Shown: positions 15,363-25,779, numbered from the stretch's first letter. The stretch is 64,000 nucleotides of DNA from an uncultured Christensenella sp. (GCA_910583995.1 CAJTYW010000002.1:124001-188000); one strand, 5' to 3'. Numbers and translations are program-made. The notes: a model not told the origin generated them from the sequence alone.

Positions 15363-16115
15363 ATGTCTAATGGTATTTTGTATTTTAGTGGAACGGGGAA
15401 TAGTCTTTATATAGCAAAATGTATTAAGGAAGAAATTGGCGGAGATATTCTGTTTATTCCTAATTACAAGGGTAATGGTAGTGAGTTTGAAAAAATTATA
15501 ATTGTTACTCCGATTTATTCTTTTGGTATGCCAAAACACGTATACGAATTATTGCCACGCCTAGATAAAATGAAACCAGTCATAATTGTTCAAAATTTTG
15601 GCGGAATGGCTTGCGGTGCAGATTATTTAATGTATGAATATTGCACAAAAATTGGTATTAACTTGCAAAGTATATATTTATTGCAAATGCCTGAAAATTT
15701 TACAACTACTTTTACAGTGCCAATGCCGTATATAAAAAGTGTACTAAAAAATGCTGAAAAAAGAATAAATAAGATTATCACTGATATAAAAAATGACAGC
15801 TATGTGCTACCAAATAAGAAAAAGACAAAAGAAGGTGTTTTTCTTAAAAACTTTAGCAACTGGCATAAAATAGGTCAAAGTTTTATAGTTGCGGATAATT
15901 GCATTAAATGCGAAAAATGTATTTCTATTTGTCCTGTGGAGAACATTAGGTTAAAGGACGATAAAATTGTGTTTGGTACAAAATGTGTGGCTTGCCTTGG
16001 CTGTTATCATAGATGCCCTGAAAAAGCGATTTTGTATAAAAATCATAAGAAAAAAGATAGATATGTTAATCCTAATATCAACGAAAATGAAATTGGTAAA
16101 GATTTTTTAGATTAA
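15363..16115 (+). CDS. EFR1-family ferredoxin (flavodoxin-like plus two 4Fe-4S)
   Basis: 250 residues. The N-terminal flavodoxin-like fold binds FMN with a loop YFSGTGNSLYIAK and TPIYSFGMPKH. The C-terminus carries two 4Fe-4S motifs, CIKCEKCISICPVENI and CVACLGCYHRCPEKAI. Such EFRodoxin proteins carry electrons in anaerobic Firmicutes. ATG 15363, 5 bases after GAGGTGA, is chosen; the longer frame from 15336 has no ribosome site. Partner enzymes are not visible nearby, and it stands as a single transcription unit. Confidence 0.9.
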   Translation: MSNGILYFSGTGNSLYIAKCIKEEIGGDILFIPNYKGNGSEFEKIIIVTPIYSFGMPKHVYELLPRLDKMKPVIIVQNFGGMACGADYLMYEYCTKIGINLQSIYLLQMPENFTTTFTVPMPYIKSVLKNAEKRINKIITDIKNDSYVLPNKKKTKEGVFLKNFSNWHKIGQSFIVADNCIKCEKCISICPVENIRLKDDKIVFGTKCVACLGCYHRCPEKAILYKNHKKKDRYVNPNINENEIGKDFLD

Positions 16116-16259
16116 ACAAATTAAAAAGCTAATTGCAATTTATGATTGCAAAACTATCAAAAATCGGTATTAAATTGTATTTTTGTACTAATCTAGATTA
16201 TTTTGCATATTTACACTATAAACAAAATATATCTATTGTGGTAAGTAAAGGGGAAAATA

Positions 16260-16799
16260 ATGAGTGATAAAAAACCTTCTAAAAAAGAAATATCAACATT
16301 AAAAAAGATTATTTTACTTATCGCTTGTTGCTTGATTGTAACGATGATAGGTTGTGGTATTGCAAATTATACGCCTATAGGATTTGTGCTTATTGCTGTT
16401 GGTATGAATGGCTTTATTTTGTTTGTTGTTATTTCTGTATGTAAAAGTCAGGCGGAAAGGACAAAATATAGCAGGTATTTGAATGTTGATAAAAGTTTGC
16501 TTAATGATTTTTACGATATAAAAACTGGCATTGTTACAAAATGTCAAATACATAGCAGAGCGTATAATTCAAGAAAAGTTAGTGGCTATAGCGGAGACCT
16601 ATATAAGATTTGGGTAGTAATTTGCGATAATGATATTGATAATACATTGGTAGATAATAGTAAAGACATTGCAACAACAAATATAAGCGAAAATAAAATT
16701 ATATATAATATGCTTGCACAAAAGCAATATAATACTGGTGATAAAGTTGAATTTTATCAAAATAAATCAAACTATAAAGATTGTTATTTGATTAAATAA
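16260..16799 (+). CDS. membrane protein, unknown function, related to the next gene
   Basis: 179 residues. Two membrane helices (about 17-36 and 40-60: ILLIACCLIVTMIGCGIANY, then IGFVLIAVGMNGFILFVVIS) are followed by a cytoplasmic or surface domain ending GDKVEFYQNKSNYKDCYLI. The same closing pattern, and the TKCQIHSRAY...KIWVV segment, recur in the neighbour at 16863 (GKVLGSKLYSHSA...FYKVVV and FYQRRDKPKKCYIV). The two are therefore paralogous in their C-terminal half. No known family recognised. Good AAGGGG site upstream. Confidence 0.5.
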   Translation: MSDKKPSKKEISTLKKIILLIACCLIVTMIGCGIANYTPIGFVLIAVGMNGFILFVVISVCKSQAERTKYSRYLNVDKSLLNDFYDIKTGIVTKCQIHSRAYNSRKVSGYSGDLYKIWVVICDNDIDNTLVDNSKDIATTNISENKIIYNMLAQKQYNTGDKVEFYQNKSNYKDCYLIK

Positions 16800-16862
16800 T
16801 TTGTATTTAGCCACGATTTTTGACGGGTTTATAAAAAATAATTTTTATTTTAAGGTGTTATT

Positions 16863-17837
16863 ATGAAAAGTAGTAAAATTGAAAAATTATCGATTATTTT
16901 AATAGTATTAGGCATTTTTGCCATAATAATTGTAAGTCAATTAAAAAGGTTTTTTGACTTGGGATTTATACCTATTATTGTTTACGTTGTAGGCGGCCTT
17001 CTAATTTTAGGTGGTTTAATTTGTTATTTCAAAAATTATTATAAATCTAAAAATTATGAGACTAAGGATATTGAACCTGAAAAAGATTATAGTGAAATGA
17101 TGCAAGAAGTTAGCAAAGATTATGATGCGACTTCTACTAGCGAAACTATCGGAAGTACAGATATTAATAGCGAAAAAACTCATACTCCATTTGATGATTT
17201 TTATGAAGAAAGTGATGATGAGCGTCAAAATTTTGACGAAACCGAACCTACACCAGAAGAAATTCTTGAAGAATTAAATACCGAAGATTTAAACATTAAC
17301 ACAGATATTAAAAAAGACTTAAAGCTATCTACTCCTTGGGAGAAAATTGGTCTTTGCTTGCTTTTATTTTTCACTCTTGGCAGTATAGCAATATTGTTGC
17401 TTTCAATGTTTTTTGTCAGAGATAGTTTTATAAAAGAAATACTAATTTGGTATGGTTTTATAAGTTTTGGTGCAACAATAATAATTTCTATCATTACTGT
17501 AATTATTCAAAGACGCATATTTATTAGTTATTTGAAAAAAGATAAAACAAAATTATTTGCTGAATGTAAGCTTTGCGAAGGAAAAGTATTAGGTAGTAAG
17601 CTTTATAGTCATAGTGCAAATAGTGTAGCTAAAGGTGCTTACTCAAATAGACATTTTTATAAAGTTGTAGTTGAAAAGACAAGCGATAGTGAAGAAATCG
17701 ATTTAACTAAAAAAGATGTAAGAATAGTAAGAATGATTGCTGTCCATTCTTATGCTGAAGGCACAATGGTTAAGTTTTATCAACGCAGAGATAAACCTAA
17801 AAAATGCTATATAGTTGAAGATACTGATATAATTTAA
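16863..17837 (+). CDS. membrane protein, unknown function, with acidic linker
   Basis: 324 residues. Two N-terminal membrane helices (about 10-28, 34-55), a long acidic linker (about 65-150: ETEPTPEEILEELNTED), two more membrane helices (about 160-185, 196-220), then a domain related to the end of the 16260 protein. It appears to be that protein with an extra membrane pair and linker. No enzymatic motif. A single-strand cluster with the genes at 16260, 17860, 18224 and 19193 suggests a shared envelope role. Confidence 0.5.
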   Translation: MKSSKIEKLSIILIVLGIFAIIIVSQLKRFFDLGFIPIIVYVVGGLLILGGLICYFKNYYKSKNYETKDIEPEKDYSEMMQEVSKDYDATSTSETIGSTDINSEKTHTPFDDFYEESDDERQNFDETEPTPEEILEELNTEDLNINTDIKKDLKLSTPWEKIGLCLLLFFTLGSIAILLLSMFFVRDSFIKEILIWYGFISFGATIIISIITVIIQRRIFISYLKKDKTKLFAECKLCEGKVLGSKLYSHSANSVAKGAYSNRHFYKVVVEKTSDSEEIDLTKKDVRIVRMIAVHSYAEGTMVKFYQRRDKPKKCYIVEDTDII

Positions 17838-17859
17838 TTTTACTATAAAGGAGAAAATT

Positions 17860-18183
17860 ATGGCAACATCTGTTGAATATATTGAGTTTGTGTGTGAAAA
17901 AATATGCGGAAATTATGATAAGCGTTATAAAAAAATGTTTGGTGAATATTTAGTGTATGTAAATGAAAAACCGATATTTACAGTATGTAATAATTGTGTT
18001 TTTATTAAAAAGCTAAAAGAAATTGAAAACTTAATGGAAGGTGCAGAAGAAGGTTTCCCTTATCAAGGGGCAAAAGAACACTATATTCTTGACATAGAAA
18101 ATAAGCAATTAACTGATAAAATAGTGGAAATTTTGGTTGAAGTTACACCTGTTCCAAAAAAACGTGTTAAAAAAAGTAAATAA
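17860..18183 (+). CDS. TfoX/Sxy N-terminal-domain protein
   Basis: 107 residues matching the TfoX N-terminal domain: VEYIEFVCEKICGNYDKRYK, KKMFGEYLVYVNEKPIFTVC, and the typical GFPYQGAKEHYILDIEN. Full TfoX has this domain followed by the C-terminal one, encoded here 9.5 kb upstream at 8043. Single-domain forms are frequent in Firmicutes and their role is unknown. Good AAGGAG site; no membrane segment. A basic KKRVKKSK tail ends the protein. Confidence 0.75.
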   Translation: MATSVEYIEFVCEKICGNYDKRYKKMFGEYLVYVNEKPIFTVCNNCVFIKKLKEIENLMEGAEEGFPYQGAKEHYILDIENKQLTDKIVEILVEVTPVPKKRVKKSK

Positions 18184-18223
18184 TTGTAAAGAGTTTTTGT
18201 GACATTAGCTTTAAGGAGTAATT

Positions 18224-19132
18224 ATGAAAAATCGTCGTATTTTGTATTATTGCTTAAATTTGGTTGCTATAGTTTTGGTCTTTGGTGTTTTGTCGGCAAT
18301 TTATGCATATTCTAATGGATATACAAACAAATTTTATATTTCACTTGCAATAGCTATAATTAGCTTAATACTTTTTGTAATTTTGTTTATTCAATATAAT
18401 TTTGCAAATCACGAATTAAAAGTTAGATGGGTAAGCTATTTAACTGCAAAACTTGATGAAAATGTTGATTTTGAAAACGAACTACAAAATGTTATTAGCA
18501 ATTTTGATAGCGATAAGGACAAGCATAAAAATATTATACCTAAACCTAATTTTTATGGCACAAAACGATTTTGTGATTATAGCGTGATAAAAAATGGTAG
18601 TATATGTTATGGTTGTGTAGTGGAAGGTAATTTGAAGTTATTTTCTCCATCTAAATTTGTAAACCAAGTTTTGCCTGCTGTTTTAGTTTATAGCTATGAC
18701 GAGTTTTATAGTAAAAATCCGCTTGAATTAAAACAAATCGCACGAACTTTATTTAATGAGAGAAATAATAATTTTTTAAAAAACGAAAAAGATTATTTTG
18801 CAAACATTCCTGTAGTAAATGAGCTAGTAAAAGACAGAAAAGTTTATGTAACCACTGTTATGGTGTGTAGAAGACATTTGCCGTGGGGCGGTTTTCCGAG
18901 TGGGAACTTGATTGTACCTGTTATTGCAAATCCAGAAAATAGCGATTCGGTATTTATTGTGGACAGCAAGTATTGGACAAAAAATTTAATCGCAAGTTAT
19001 TTGAGTGACATTAAATTAAATAAAATTGCGGTAAGTGAAGAAATGCCTGACGATAAAGTTGAAAGCATTTTTGGAGAACTGATTAATAGTGATACCAAGC
19101 AAAATGATGATAACAATGATAATACTAAGTGA
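18224..19132 (+). CDS. membrane-anchored protein, unknown function (302 residues)
   Basis: Two N-terminal membrane helices (about 7-28 and 37-60: NLVAIVLVFGVLSAIYAY, then ISLAIAIISLILFVILFIQY) precede a soluble domain of about 230 residues. Landmarks are VYVTTVMVCRRHLPWGGFPSGN and DSVFIVDSKYW. The C-terminus is acidic and Asn-rich (DTKQNDDNNDNTK). No catalytic motif or known fold was recognised. AAGGAG lies 8 bases upstream. It is co-oriented with its neighbours in the uncharacterised cluster. Confidence 0.45.
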   Translation: MKNRRILYYCLNLVAIVLVFGVLSAIYAYSNGYTNKFYISLAIAIISLILFVILFIQYNFANHELKVRWVSYLTAKLDENVDFENELQNVISNFDSDKDKHKNIIPKPNFYGTKRFCDYSVIKNGSICYGCVVEGNLKLFSPSKFVNQVLPAVLVYSYDEFYSKNPLELKQIARTLFNERNNNFLKNEKDYFANIPVVNELVKDRKVYVTTVMVCRRHLPWGGFPSGNLIVPVIANPENSDSVFIVDSKYWTKNLIASYLSDIKLNKIAVSEEMPDDKVESIFGELINSDTKQNDDNNDNTK

Positions 19133-19192
19133 TAAACAATTTTAAATTGCAAATAAAAATATCTATATTTTAAATGAAAAGGAGTATTTTGT

Positions 19193-19504
19193 ATGAGAAA
19201 ATTGACTTTTAAAAGAAAATGGAGCATTATAGAAAGTGGCTCAAGGATTATTTTGTCTGTTGAGTGCGAAGAAGAAAAAGCAAACAGCAAAATTGACGAT
19301 AAGCCTTTTATCTCTATGCCAATCAAAAATGGTAAAGCTTTGGAATTAGAGATTAGTGATAATCAAACAATGGTATATCTATCTTCAAGTACAATGGATG
19401 CTGAATTTGTTATTCCTGCTGGCACAAATGATATAACTTTGCTTGCAACACCAAAATTTAATCCAATGGAAGGTAATCCATTTACAATAACAGAAGAGAA
19501 GTAA
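19193..19504 (+). CDS. small beta-rich protein, unknown function
   Basis: 103 residues, soluble, alternating polar and hydrophobic residues (WSIIESGSRIILSVECEEE; ALELEISDNQTMVYLSSS), which predicts a beta-sandwich. No cysteine pairs or membrane segment. AAAAGGAG lies upstream. The gene ends the cluster and is followed by a bidirectional terminator. Not recognised. Confidence 0.4.
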   Translation: MRKLTFKRKWSIIESGSRIILSVECEEEKANSKIDDKPFISMPIKNGKALELEISDNQTMVYLSSSTMDAEFVIPAGTNDITLLATPKFNPMEGNPFTITEEK

Positions 19505-19543
19505 GCTGTATTTAATTGTATAAATTGAATTTGCATTAAAATA

Positions 19544-19576
19544 AAAAATATCCCCTTTGCACAGGGGATATTTTTG
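19544..19576. terminator. bidirectional terminator
   Basis: Arms AAAAATATCCCC and GGGGATATTTTT around TTTGCACA, between the converging genes at 19504 and 19625. Confidence 0.9.
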
Positions 19577-19624
19577 TTGTTAAGTTAAAAAATTAAATTT
19601 GTTAAATTATTTGAATTTTTTAAA

Positions 19625-20161
19625 TCAATAATTTTTTTCATTTATTTCAAAATAGCTTTGTGGGTGGTTGCAAGTAGGGCATACTTCAGGAGCAGCTTTT
19701 CCATAAGCTCTGTGTCCGCAGTTTCTGCATTCCCAAACTTTGTCTTCTGCCTTTTTGAAAACAGTGTTTGTTTTAATATTTTCAAGCAATGCACGATATC
19801 TTTCTTCGTGATGTTTTTCAATTGCTGCAACAGCACGGAATTTTGCTGCAAGCTCAGTAAAGCCTTCTTTTTCAGCAGTTGCTGCAAATTCTTCATACAT
19901 ACTTGTCCATTCAAAATTTTCACCAGCAGCAGCTTCGATAAGGTTAGTAGTAGTGTCACCAATACCATTAAGTTCCTTTAGCCACAATTTAGCGTGTTCT
20001 TTTTCGTTTTCAGCAGTTTTTAAAAATATTGCGGAAATTTGTTCATATCCTTCTTTTTTAGCAACTGATGCAAAGTAAGTGTATTTGTTTCTTGCACCTG
20101 ATTCACCGCTGAAAGCAGCTTGTAAATTTTTTTCGGTTTGAGTACCTTTATATTTGTTCAT
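19625..20161 (-). CDS. rubrerythrin
   Basis: 178 residues. A ferritin-like four-helix bundle carries the diiron ligands ([44 protein letters not shown]). A C-terminal rubredoxin-like knuckle follows ([24 protein letters not shown]). Rubrerythrin reduces hydrogen peroxide using NADH/rubredoxin electrons and protects anaerobes against oxygen. The length and all metal ligands look intact. Its promoter is a perfect consensus, pointing to high expression. A dyad CTAAC/GTTAG sits in the leader (20177-20190). Confidence 0.92.
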   Translation of the reverse strand: MNKYKGTQTEKNLQAAFSGESGARNKYTYFASVAKKEGYEQISAIFLKTAENEKEHAKLWLKELNGIGDTTTNLIEAAAGENFEWTSMYEEFAATAEKEGFTELAAKFRAVAAIEKHHEERYRALLENIKTNTVFKKAEDKVWECRNCGHRAYGKAAPEVCPTCNHPQSYFEINEKNY

Positions 20162-20203
20162 ATTATCTCCTTTTTCTAACCTTAGTTAGTGTTTAATGAA
20201 TTT

Positions 20204-20232
20204 ATTATAAGGCAAATTTTACCATTTGTCAA
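20204..20232 (-). promoter_or_regulatory. consensus promoter of the rubrerythrin gene
   Basis: On the minus strand TTGACA (20232-20227), 17 bases, TATAAT (20209-20204). Confidence 0.8.
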
Positions 20233-20337
20233 TAGTGATATAAGATTATATTCAATAAATATAATTACCAATATTTAAAAAAATAAACTTGCCTAAATTA
20301 TTTAAAAGCAAGTTTATTGATTTATTTAAAAATTAAA

Positions 20338-21783
20338 TTATTCTTCGTTTATTATTGTAGTTGCTTCTTGTTTTTCTTTTAGTATTTTTTTATTCATTTT
20401 CATAACTTTATTAATATCGTCATATTCTTTCCCTAAGCTTGCAACCATATTAGATAGTGCGATTATACCGATAATATTAGGAAGTACCATAAGGCCGTTA
20501 AAAATATCCGATAAGTTCCATACCAAATCAACTTTTAAAACAGAACCAACCATAACAAAAGCTATTACAAACAAAGCGTAAAATTTAGTTGCTTTTTTGC
20601 CAAAAAGATAGCGTATATTTGTTTCCCCAAAGAAATACCAACTTATAATAGTTGAAAATGCAAAGAAGAAAAGGCAAATAGCAATAAATATCTCACCAAA
20701 TTTGCTACCCCAGTTGCCAAAGATTGAGAATGATTGGCTAAATGCAAGCTGAGTTAAAATGCTTTCACTGCTAGGCGAAATATTGACACCTGAAGTTAAA
20801 ATAACTAAAGCGGAAAGAGTAAGTACGACAAAAGTATCAACAAAAACACCGATTATTGCAATACTACCTTGACGGCAAGGGTGGTCAACTTTGGCTAAAG
20901 CGTGAGCGTGCGGGGTAGAACCCATACCTGCTTCGTTAGAGAAAAGCCCCCTTGCAACACCTTTGCTCATAGCTTTAACTATTGCAACACCTGCAACACC
21001 GCCGATTATAGCGTTTGGATTGAAAGCGTGTACGAAAATAGCACTAAATGCCGTACCGATATTTTTATAATTTATGCCGATTACAATAATTGAACCAAGT
21101 ATGTAAAGTCCCGCCATAATAGGTACTACTTTTTCTGTAAATGATGCAATTCGTTTAACGCCACCAAGAAAAATTATACCTGCAAGAACTGACACTGCAA
21201 TACCAATAGCCCAAGTGGGGATAACATCAAATGCTGTATGGAAAGAAGTACCTATACTATTTGATTGTACCATATTTCCCATAAAACCTAAGGCAAATAT
21301 AATTGCTACCGAAAAGAATCCTGCTAAAAATTTGCCAAACTTACCTTTAAATACAGCTCGTATGTAGTATACAGGACCGCCGTGTACATTGCCGTTTTCA
21401 TCGGTGTATTTGTACTTTTGAGCAAGCACGGCTTCCGCAAATATGGTTGCCATACCAAGTAAACCGCTTACCCACATCCAAAATATAGCTCCCGCACCAC
21501 CTGTTGCAATAGCAGTTGCTACACCTACAATATTACCTGTACCTATTTGTCCTGCAAGAGCAGTGGTTAAAGATTGAAAGGACGACATACCTTTTTTATC
21601 GGCTTTTTCCCCATTAAGGTTCATACCTTTAAATGTGTTTTTAAAGCCTTCGCCAAACTTTCTAAATTGTACGCCTTTTAATCTTATAGTAAAAAACAGC
21701 CCCGCACCAAGCAGTATAAATAACAGGATATAATCCCAAAGTATATTACGGATAAATTGTACTACATTGTTTAGGACTTCCAT
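20338..21783 (-). CDS. alanine/glycine:cation symporter (AGCS family)
   Basis: 481 residues with about ten to eleven membrane helices. Family hallmarks are GEGFKNTFKGMN, SFQSLTTALAGQIGTGNIVG, a following TAIATGGAGAIFWMW, and GVARGLFSNEAGMGS, which are part of the Na+ and amino-acid binding site of the AgcS/DagA family. It imports alanine or glycine with Na+. It is a single-gene unit on the minus strand with a TTGACA-N18-TAAAAT promoter at 21813-21842. The long charged C-terminus (KMNKKILKEKQEATT) is cytoplasmic. Confidence 0.9.
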   Translation of the reverse strand: MEVLNNVVQFIRNILWDYILLFILLGAGLFFTIRLKGVQFRKFGEGFKNTFKGMNLNGEKADKKGMSSFQSLTTALAGQIGTGNIVGVATAIATGGAGAIFWMWVSGLLGMATIFAEAVLAQKYKYTDENGNVHGGPVYYIRAVFKGKFGKFLAGFFSVAIIFALGFMGNMVQSNSIGTSFHTAFDVIPTWAIGIAVSVLAGIIFLGGVKRIASFTEKVVPIMAGLYILGSIIVIGINYKNIGTAFSAIFVHAFNPNAIIGGVAGVAIVKAMSKGVARGLFSNEAGMGSTPHAHALAKVDHPCRQGSIAIIGVFVDTFVVLTLSALVILTSGVNISPSSESILTQLAFSQSFSIFGNWGSKFGEIFIAICLFFFAFSTIISWYFFGETNIRYLFGKKATKFYALFVIAFVMVGSVLKVDLVWNLSDIFNGLMVLPNIIGIIALSNMVASLGKEYDDINKVMKMNKKILKEKQEATTIINEE

Positions 21784-21812
21784 AAATTTCTCCTATAGTT
21801 TAAATTGAGTTA

Positions 21813-21842
21813 ATTTTATCATAATTTGTGTTTTTTTGTCAA
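21813..21842 (-). promoter_or_regulatory. promoter of the AGCS symporter gene
   Basis: On the minus strand TTGACA (21842-21837), 18 bases, TAAAAT (21818-21813). Confidence 0.6.
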
Positions 21843-22133
21843 TTGTATAAATAACTTTAATATCAATATATTATTATACTTTTTTATATATGAAAGTTTT
21901 TTACTAAAACCCGCTGAAAATCGGGGGTAAATTGCTAATGATTGATTTAGAGCAGTTGTAAAAAATTTGGTTTATTTAAAAAAATATTTAAAATAGATTT
22001 GTAAGTGTTTTTTAAAATGTTATTTATGAGTAAAGCTTATAATTAATTTTTATACAATTTGCATTTATTGAGAGAACTATATATTAAGAAAATGAATATC
22101 TTAAAAGTATATTAAAAAATAAATATAAATGTC
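21843..22133. other. AT-rich intergenic region between divergent genes
   Basis: The stretch between the symporter promoter and the YitT promoter contains a small hairpin CCCG...CGGG (21910-21925) followed by GGTAAATT, one copy of a motif seen in several intergenic regions here. No reading frame with a ribosome site. Confidence 0.4.
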
Positions 22134-22162
22134 TTGTAATCGGGATTAAATTATGTTATAAT
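22134..22162 (+). promoter_or_regulatory. promoter of the YitT-family gene
   Basis: TTGTAA (22134-22139), 17 bases, TATAAT (22157-22162). The spacer carries ATCGGGATTAAAT, a copy of the recurring intergenic motif. Confidence 0.65.
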
Positions 22163-22208
22163 AATTACTAGATTTAACTACCCCTTACAAATACTATAGG
22201 AGTGTGTT

Positions 22209-23108
22209 ATGAATATTACACGAAAGAAAATTTTAACAGAGCTAATAAACTTATTGATTATGATGGCGGGTGCGTTTTGCCTGTCACTTGCAATGTATAT
22301 GTTTATGTTGCCGTCCAAATTTATACCAGGTGGTGTATCGGGACTAACTATTATAATTCAAACATTATCTGATTTTTCCGCAAGTTATTCAATGCTTATA
22401 TTGAATGCACCTTTAGTTATTTTGGCATTCATTTTTTTAAGTAAAGAGTTTGCTATAAAAACAACTTTGGGTATTGGTATGACTTCTGGCTTTCTTGCAA
22501 TATTTAGAGCAATTAAAATGTATGAATTTTTTAATCCTAACGAAGTATGGTTATCTGCCTTGGCAGGTGGCGTTATAGGTGGTGTAGGTATTGGACTTTT
22601 AGTTAAAGGTGGCGGTAGTTCTGGCGGTACAGAAATAATGAGTTTGCTTGTACAAAAAAAATATATTGCATCTTCAATGTCATTTATTATACTTGCAATT
22701 AATATATTTATTGTTACGCTTGGTAGTATTTTGTATATGACAATTGGCGGTATGGATTTGCAAACTGGTATTACAACAATCATATGCTCACTAATACAAG
22801 TATTTTTAGGGTCTAAGTGTATTGAGTTTGTATTAAACGGACTAAAACCTGCAGTAAAATTTGAAATTATTACAAATAAAGGTGATGAACTTAAAAGTGA
22901 AATCAACAATCGTATGCACAGAGGTGTTACAATTGTGTCCTGTGAAGGTGGATATACAGGCGATAACAGAGATATGTTGATTTGCGTAATTACTCGTACA
23001 GAGATTAGTAATTTTAAAAGGATACTTAAGGAAATTGACAAAGACGCATTTGTATACGCAATTAATACTAGAGAAGTTATTGGTAAAGGTTTTATGAAAA
23101 GGAAATAA
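22209..23108 (+). CDS. YitT-family (DUF161/DUF2179) membrane protein
   Basis: 299 residues. Five to six membrane helices fill the first ~190 residues, with family signatures LPSKFIPGGVSGLTIIIQT and GIGLLVKGGGSSGGTEIMS. The C-terminal DUF2179 domain (about 220-290: HRGVTIVSCEGGYTGDNRDM) is a cytosolic regulatory module. YitT-family proteins are widespread in Firmicutes; a transport role is suspected but substrate and mechanism are not established. Single gene unit with AGGAG upstream. Confidence 0.88.
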   Translation: MNITRKKILTELINLLIMMAGAFCLSLAMYMFMLPSKFIPGGVSGLTIIIQTLSDFSASYSMLILNAPLVILAFIFLSKEFAIKTTLGIGMTSGFLAIFRAIKMYEFFNPNEVWLSALAGGVIGGVGIGLLVKGGGSSGGTEIMSLLVQKKYIASSMSFIILAINIFIVTLGSILYMTIGGMDLQTGITTIICSLIQVFLGSKCIEFVLNGLKPAVKFEIITNKGDELKSEINNRMHRGVTIVSCEGGYTGDNRDMLICVITRTEISNFKRILKEIDKDAFVYAINTREVIGKGFMKRK

Positions 23109-23163
23109 AACTAAAATTTAAGATATTTTACATATAAGAATATTCTTTTTTAAAGGGGACTTT

Positions 23164-25779
23164 ATGTTACAACTTAAAGATATTGTTAAAGATTATGGTA
23201 GTGACGAAACTATAGTACACGCCTTAAAAGGTGTGACTTTGTCATTCAGAAATTCCGAATTTGTGGCAGTGCTTGGACCTTCAGGTTGCGGTAAAACTAC
23301 AATGCTTAATATAATAGGCGGACTTGACAGATATACTAGCGGTGACGTTATGATTAATGGCAAGTCAACTACGATTTTTAAAAATAACGATTGGGACGCA
23401 TATCGTAATAATTATGTTGGCTTTATTTTTCAAAATTACAATTTAATCAATCACCAAACAATATTGGAAAATGTAGAGCTTGCTTTAACATTATCTGGTA
23501 TAAGCCCAAAGGAGAGAAAGGCAAGAGCTACAGAAGCACTTGCAAAAGTTGGACTAGACGGTGTATTACATAAAAAGCCTAACCAATTATCGGGCGGACA
23601 AATGCAAAGAGTTGCAATTGCAAGAGCACTTGTAAACAATCCCGAAATAATTTTGGCAGATGAGCCAACAGGTGCATTGGATAGTAAAAACAGCGTGCAA
23701 ATAATGGAATTATTAAAAGAAATTGCAAAGGAAAGATTGGTAATTATGGTAACACATAATGATAGTCTTGCGGAGCAGTATTCTTCAAGAATAATTAAAA
23801 TGCTTGATGGTGAAGTGATAGAAGATACAAACGCTTACGAGCCTTCTAGCAATGATATGAAACAAGTTACTTTCTTTGTAGAAGACCCGATACTAGATAT
23901 AAGTGAACTAAACGAAAGGGACGCAAAAAAAGTTTTAAAGCAATTTGAAAAGCAACAAAATAAAAAGAAAAAGGCGATAGTAAAAAAGACATCAATGAGT
24001 TTGCTTACAGCTTTTAAATTGTCGCTTAAAAATTTGTTTTCTAAGAAGAATAGGACTTTTTTGACTGCTTTTGCAGGTTCGATAGGTATTATAGGAATAG
24101 CTTTGGTTCTTGCTGTAAACAATGGTTTCAATTTGTACATAAATGATATGCAACAAACTATGTTGGGACAATATCCTATTTCTGTTCAACAAATGTATAT
24201 GGATATGGCAAATATGATGAATCCAATGGGACAGCCAAAAGACGATACAGCAATTAAATTTCCTAATACGGATAAAATTACCGTTCCTACAAGCAATATG
24301 GCAATGGGACTTTACAGCACTTTGCATTATAACAGAATAAATCAAAACTATATTGACTATGTTGAAAATATTGATAGAAATATTATTTCAGAAATATCAT
24401 ATACTTACGCAATGTCAATGAATTTGATTACCGAAACAGGCAAGGGCGATGATAAAGAGTATAAAAAGGTTCGCTTTGCAACAATTGACCCAATATTTGA
24501 AATAATGATGGGTAGTGATAATCGTTTTATGGAAATGGTTGGCGACGACTATATGCGTGGTAATTATGATGTTGTTCAAGGTACATATCCTACAAAACCT
24601 AATCAAATTGCACTGGTTGTAAACGCTTATAATGAGATTTCAAGAAGTGTGCTTGAACAATTTAATTTCTTGGACGATTTGGATATAAGCAATTTGAAAT
24701 ACGGCGATTTTATTGGCAGAAAAATGCGCATTATCAAATATGACGATTGGTATGATAGTAGCACTGGTTTGTATCAACCACCTGCAGATGACGATAGCGA
24801 AAAATTAAAAAACTTATATAATAACTGCACCGACGATGCTCATCAGCTTGAAATTACTGCGGTTATGAGAGTTAAAGAAGGTTCTCCTTTATCCCTTTAT
24901 TCTACAAGCGTTTTGTACAGAAAAGAATTAAGAGAGCAAATAGTTGCGGAAAATTTAACTTCTAAAATGGTTGTTGCTCAAAATCAAGAGTATGAAAAGG
25001 CAAAAAAGGACAAAAAATATATTGAAAAATCAGTTATAGACGGCAAGGAATTGCCAACCGTTTTAATTGATGTAAAAGATTTGCCAATGTTTGACCAAAA
25101 GTTTGACGATTTTGGTATTCCTTGGGATAAATCTGAACTAAATCCGTTTTATTTGAATGTAGACGAAAGACACGAAGTGTATATGCAAAAGATAGGTGCA
25201 AGTTTGATGCCTAACAATATCTTTATATATCCTAAGTCATTTGAGTCTAAAGACGAAGTAAAACTATATCTTGACGGGTATAACAATAATAAAAAAGCCG
25301 ATGACAAAGTTCAATACTTAGATGCTTCAGGTATGATGATTGATATGGTAAAACAGATTATTGATATAGTATCAATTGTACTTGTATGTTTTGCATCTAT
25401 ATCTTTGGTAGTGTCTTCCATTATGATAGGTATTATTACTTATGTATCTGTGGTTGAGCGAACAAAGGAAATTGGCGTTTTAAGAGCAATAGGTGCAAGA
25501 AAGGTAGATATTGGCAATGTGTTTAATGCAGAAACCGCAACTATAGGTATTACATCGGGTGTTATGGGTGTTAGTATTGCGGGGTTGCTTTCTATCCCGA
25601 TTAATATAATTATAAAACATTTTGCACAAGGTTATGTGTTGGGTAACATAGTACTTTTGTCACCAGTTGCAGGTATTGTTTTAGTGCTAGTAAGTACGCT
25701 ACTTACAATTGTTGCAGGCTTGATACCTTCAAACATTGCGGCTAAAAAAGACCCAGTTACGGCACTAAGAAGTGAATAA
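23164..25779 (+). CDS. ABC transporter, fused ATPase and FtsX-type permease (MacB-like)
   Basis: 871 residues. Residues 1-225 are a MacB/LolD-like ATPase: Walker [12 protein letters not shown], signature [15 protein letters not shown], Walker [13 protein letters not shown]. After a lysine-rich linker the permease begins with one membrane helix (about 300-325), then a ~400-residue extracytoplasmic domain, and the last three helices carry the FtsX pattern (about 735-865; [20 protein letters not shown]). Such mechanotransmission ABC proteins act in peptide resistance, lipoprotein handling or cell-wall control. Substrate unknown. It is a complete one-protein half transporter. Confidence 0.9.
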   Translation: MLQLKDIVKDYGSDETIVHALKGVTLSFRNSEFVAVLGPSGCGKTTMLNIIGGLDRYTSGDVMINGKSTTIFKNNDWDAYRNNYVGFIFQNYNLINHQTILENVELALTLSGISPKERKARATEALAKVGLDGVLHKKPNQLSGGQMQRVAIARALVNNPEIILADEPTGALDSKNSVQIMELLKEIAKERLVIMVTHNDSLAEQYSSRIIKMLDGEVIEDTNAYEPSSNDMKQVTFFVEDPILDISELNERDAKKVLKQFEKQQNKKKKAIVKKTSMSLLTAFKLSLKNLFSKKNRTFLTAFAGSIGIIGIALVLAVNNGFNLYINDMQQTMLGQYPISVQQMYMDMANMMNPMGQPKDDTAIKFPNTDKITVPTSNMAMGLYSTLHYNRINQNYIDYVENIDRNIISEISYTYAMSMNLITETGKGDDKEYKKVRFATIDPIFEIMMGSDNRFMEMVGDDYMRGNYDVVQGTYPTKPNQIALVVNAYNEISRSVLEQFNFLDDLDISNLKYGDFIGRKMRIIKYDDWYDSSTGLYQPPADDDSEKLKNLYNNCTDDAHQLEITAVMRVKEGSPLSLYSTSVLYRKELREQIVAENLTSKMVVAQNQEYEKAKKDKKYIEKSVIDGKELPTVLIDVKDLPMFDQKFDDFGIPWDKSELNPFYLNVDERHEVYMQKIGASLMPNNIFIYPKSFESKDEVKLYLDGYNNNKKADDKVQYLDASGMMIDMVKQIIDIVSIVLVCFASISLVVSSIMIGIITYVSVVERTKEIGVLRAIGARKVDIGNVFNAETATIGITSGVMGVSIAGLLSIPINIIIKHFAQGYVLGNIVLLSPVAGIVLVLVSTLLTIVAGLIPSNIAAKKDPVTALRSE

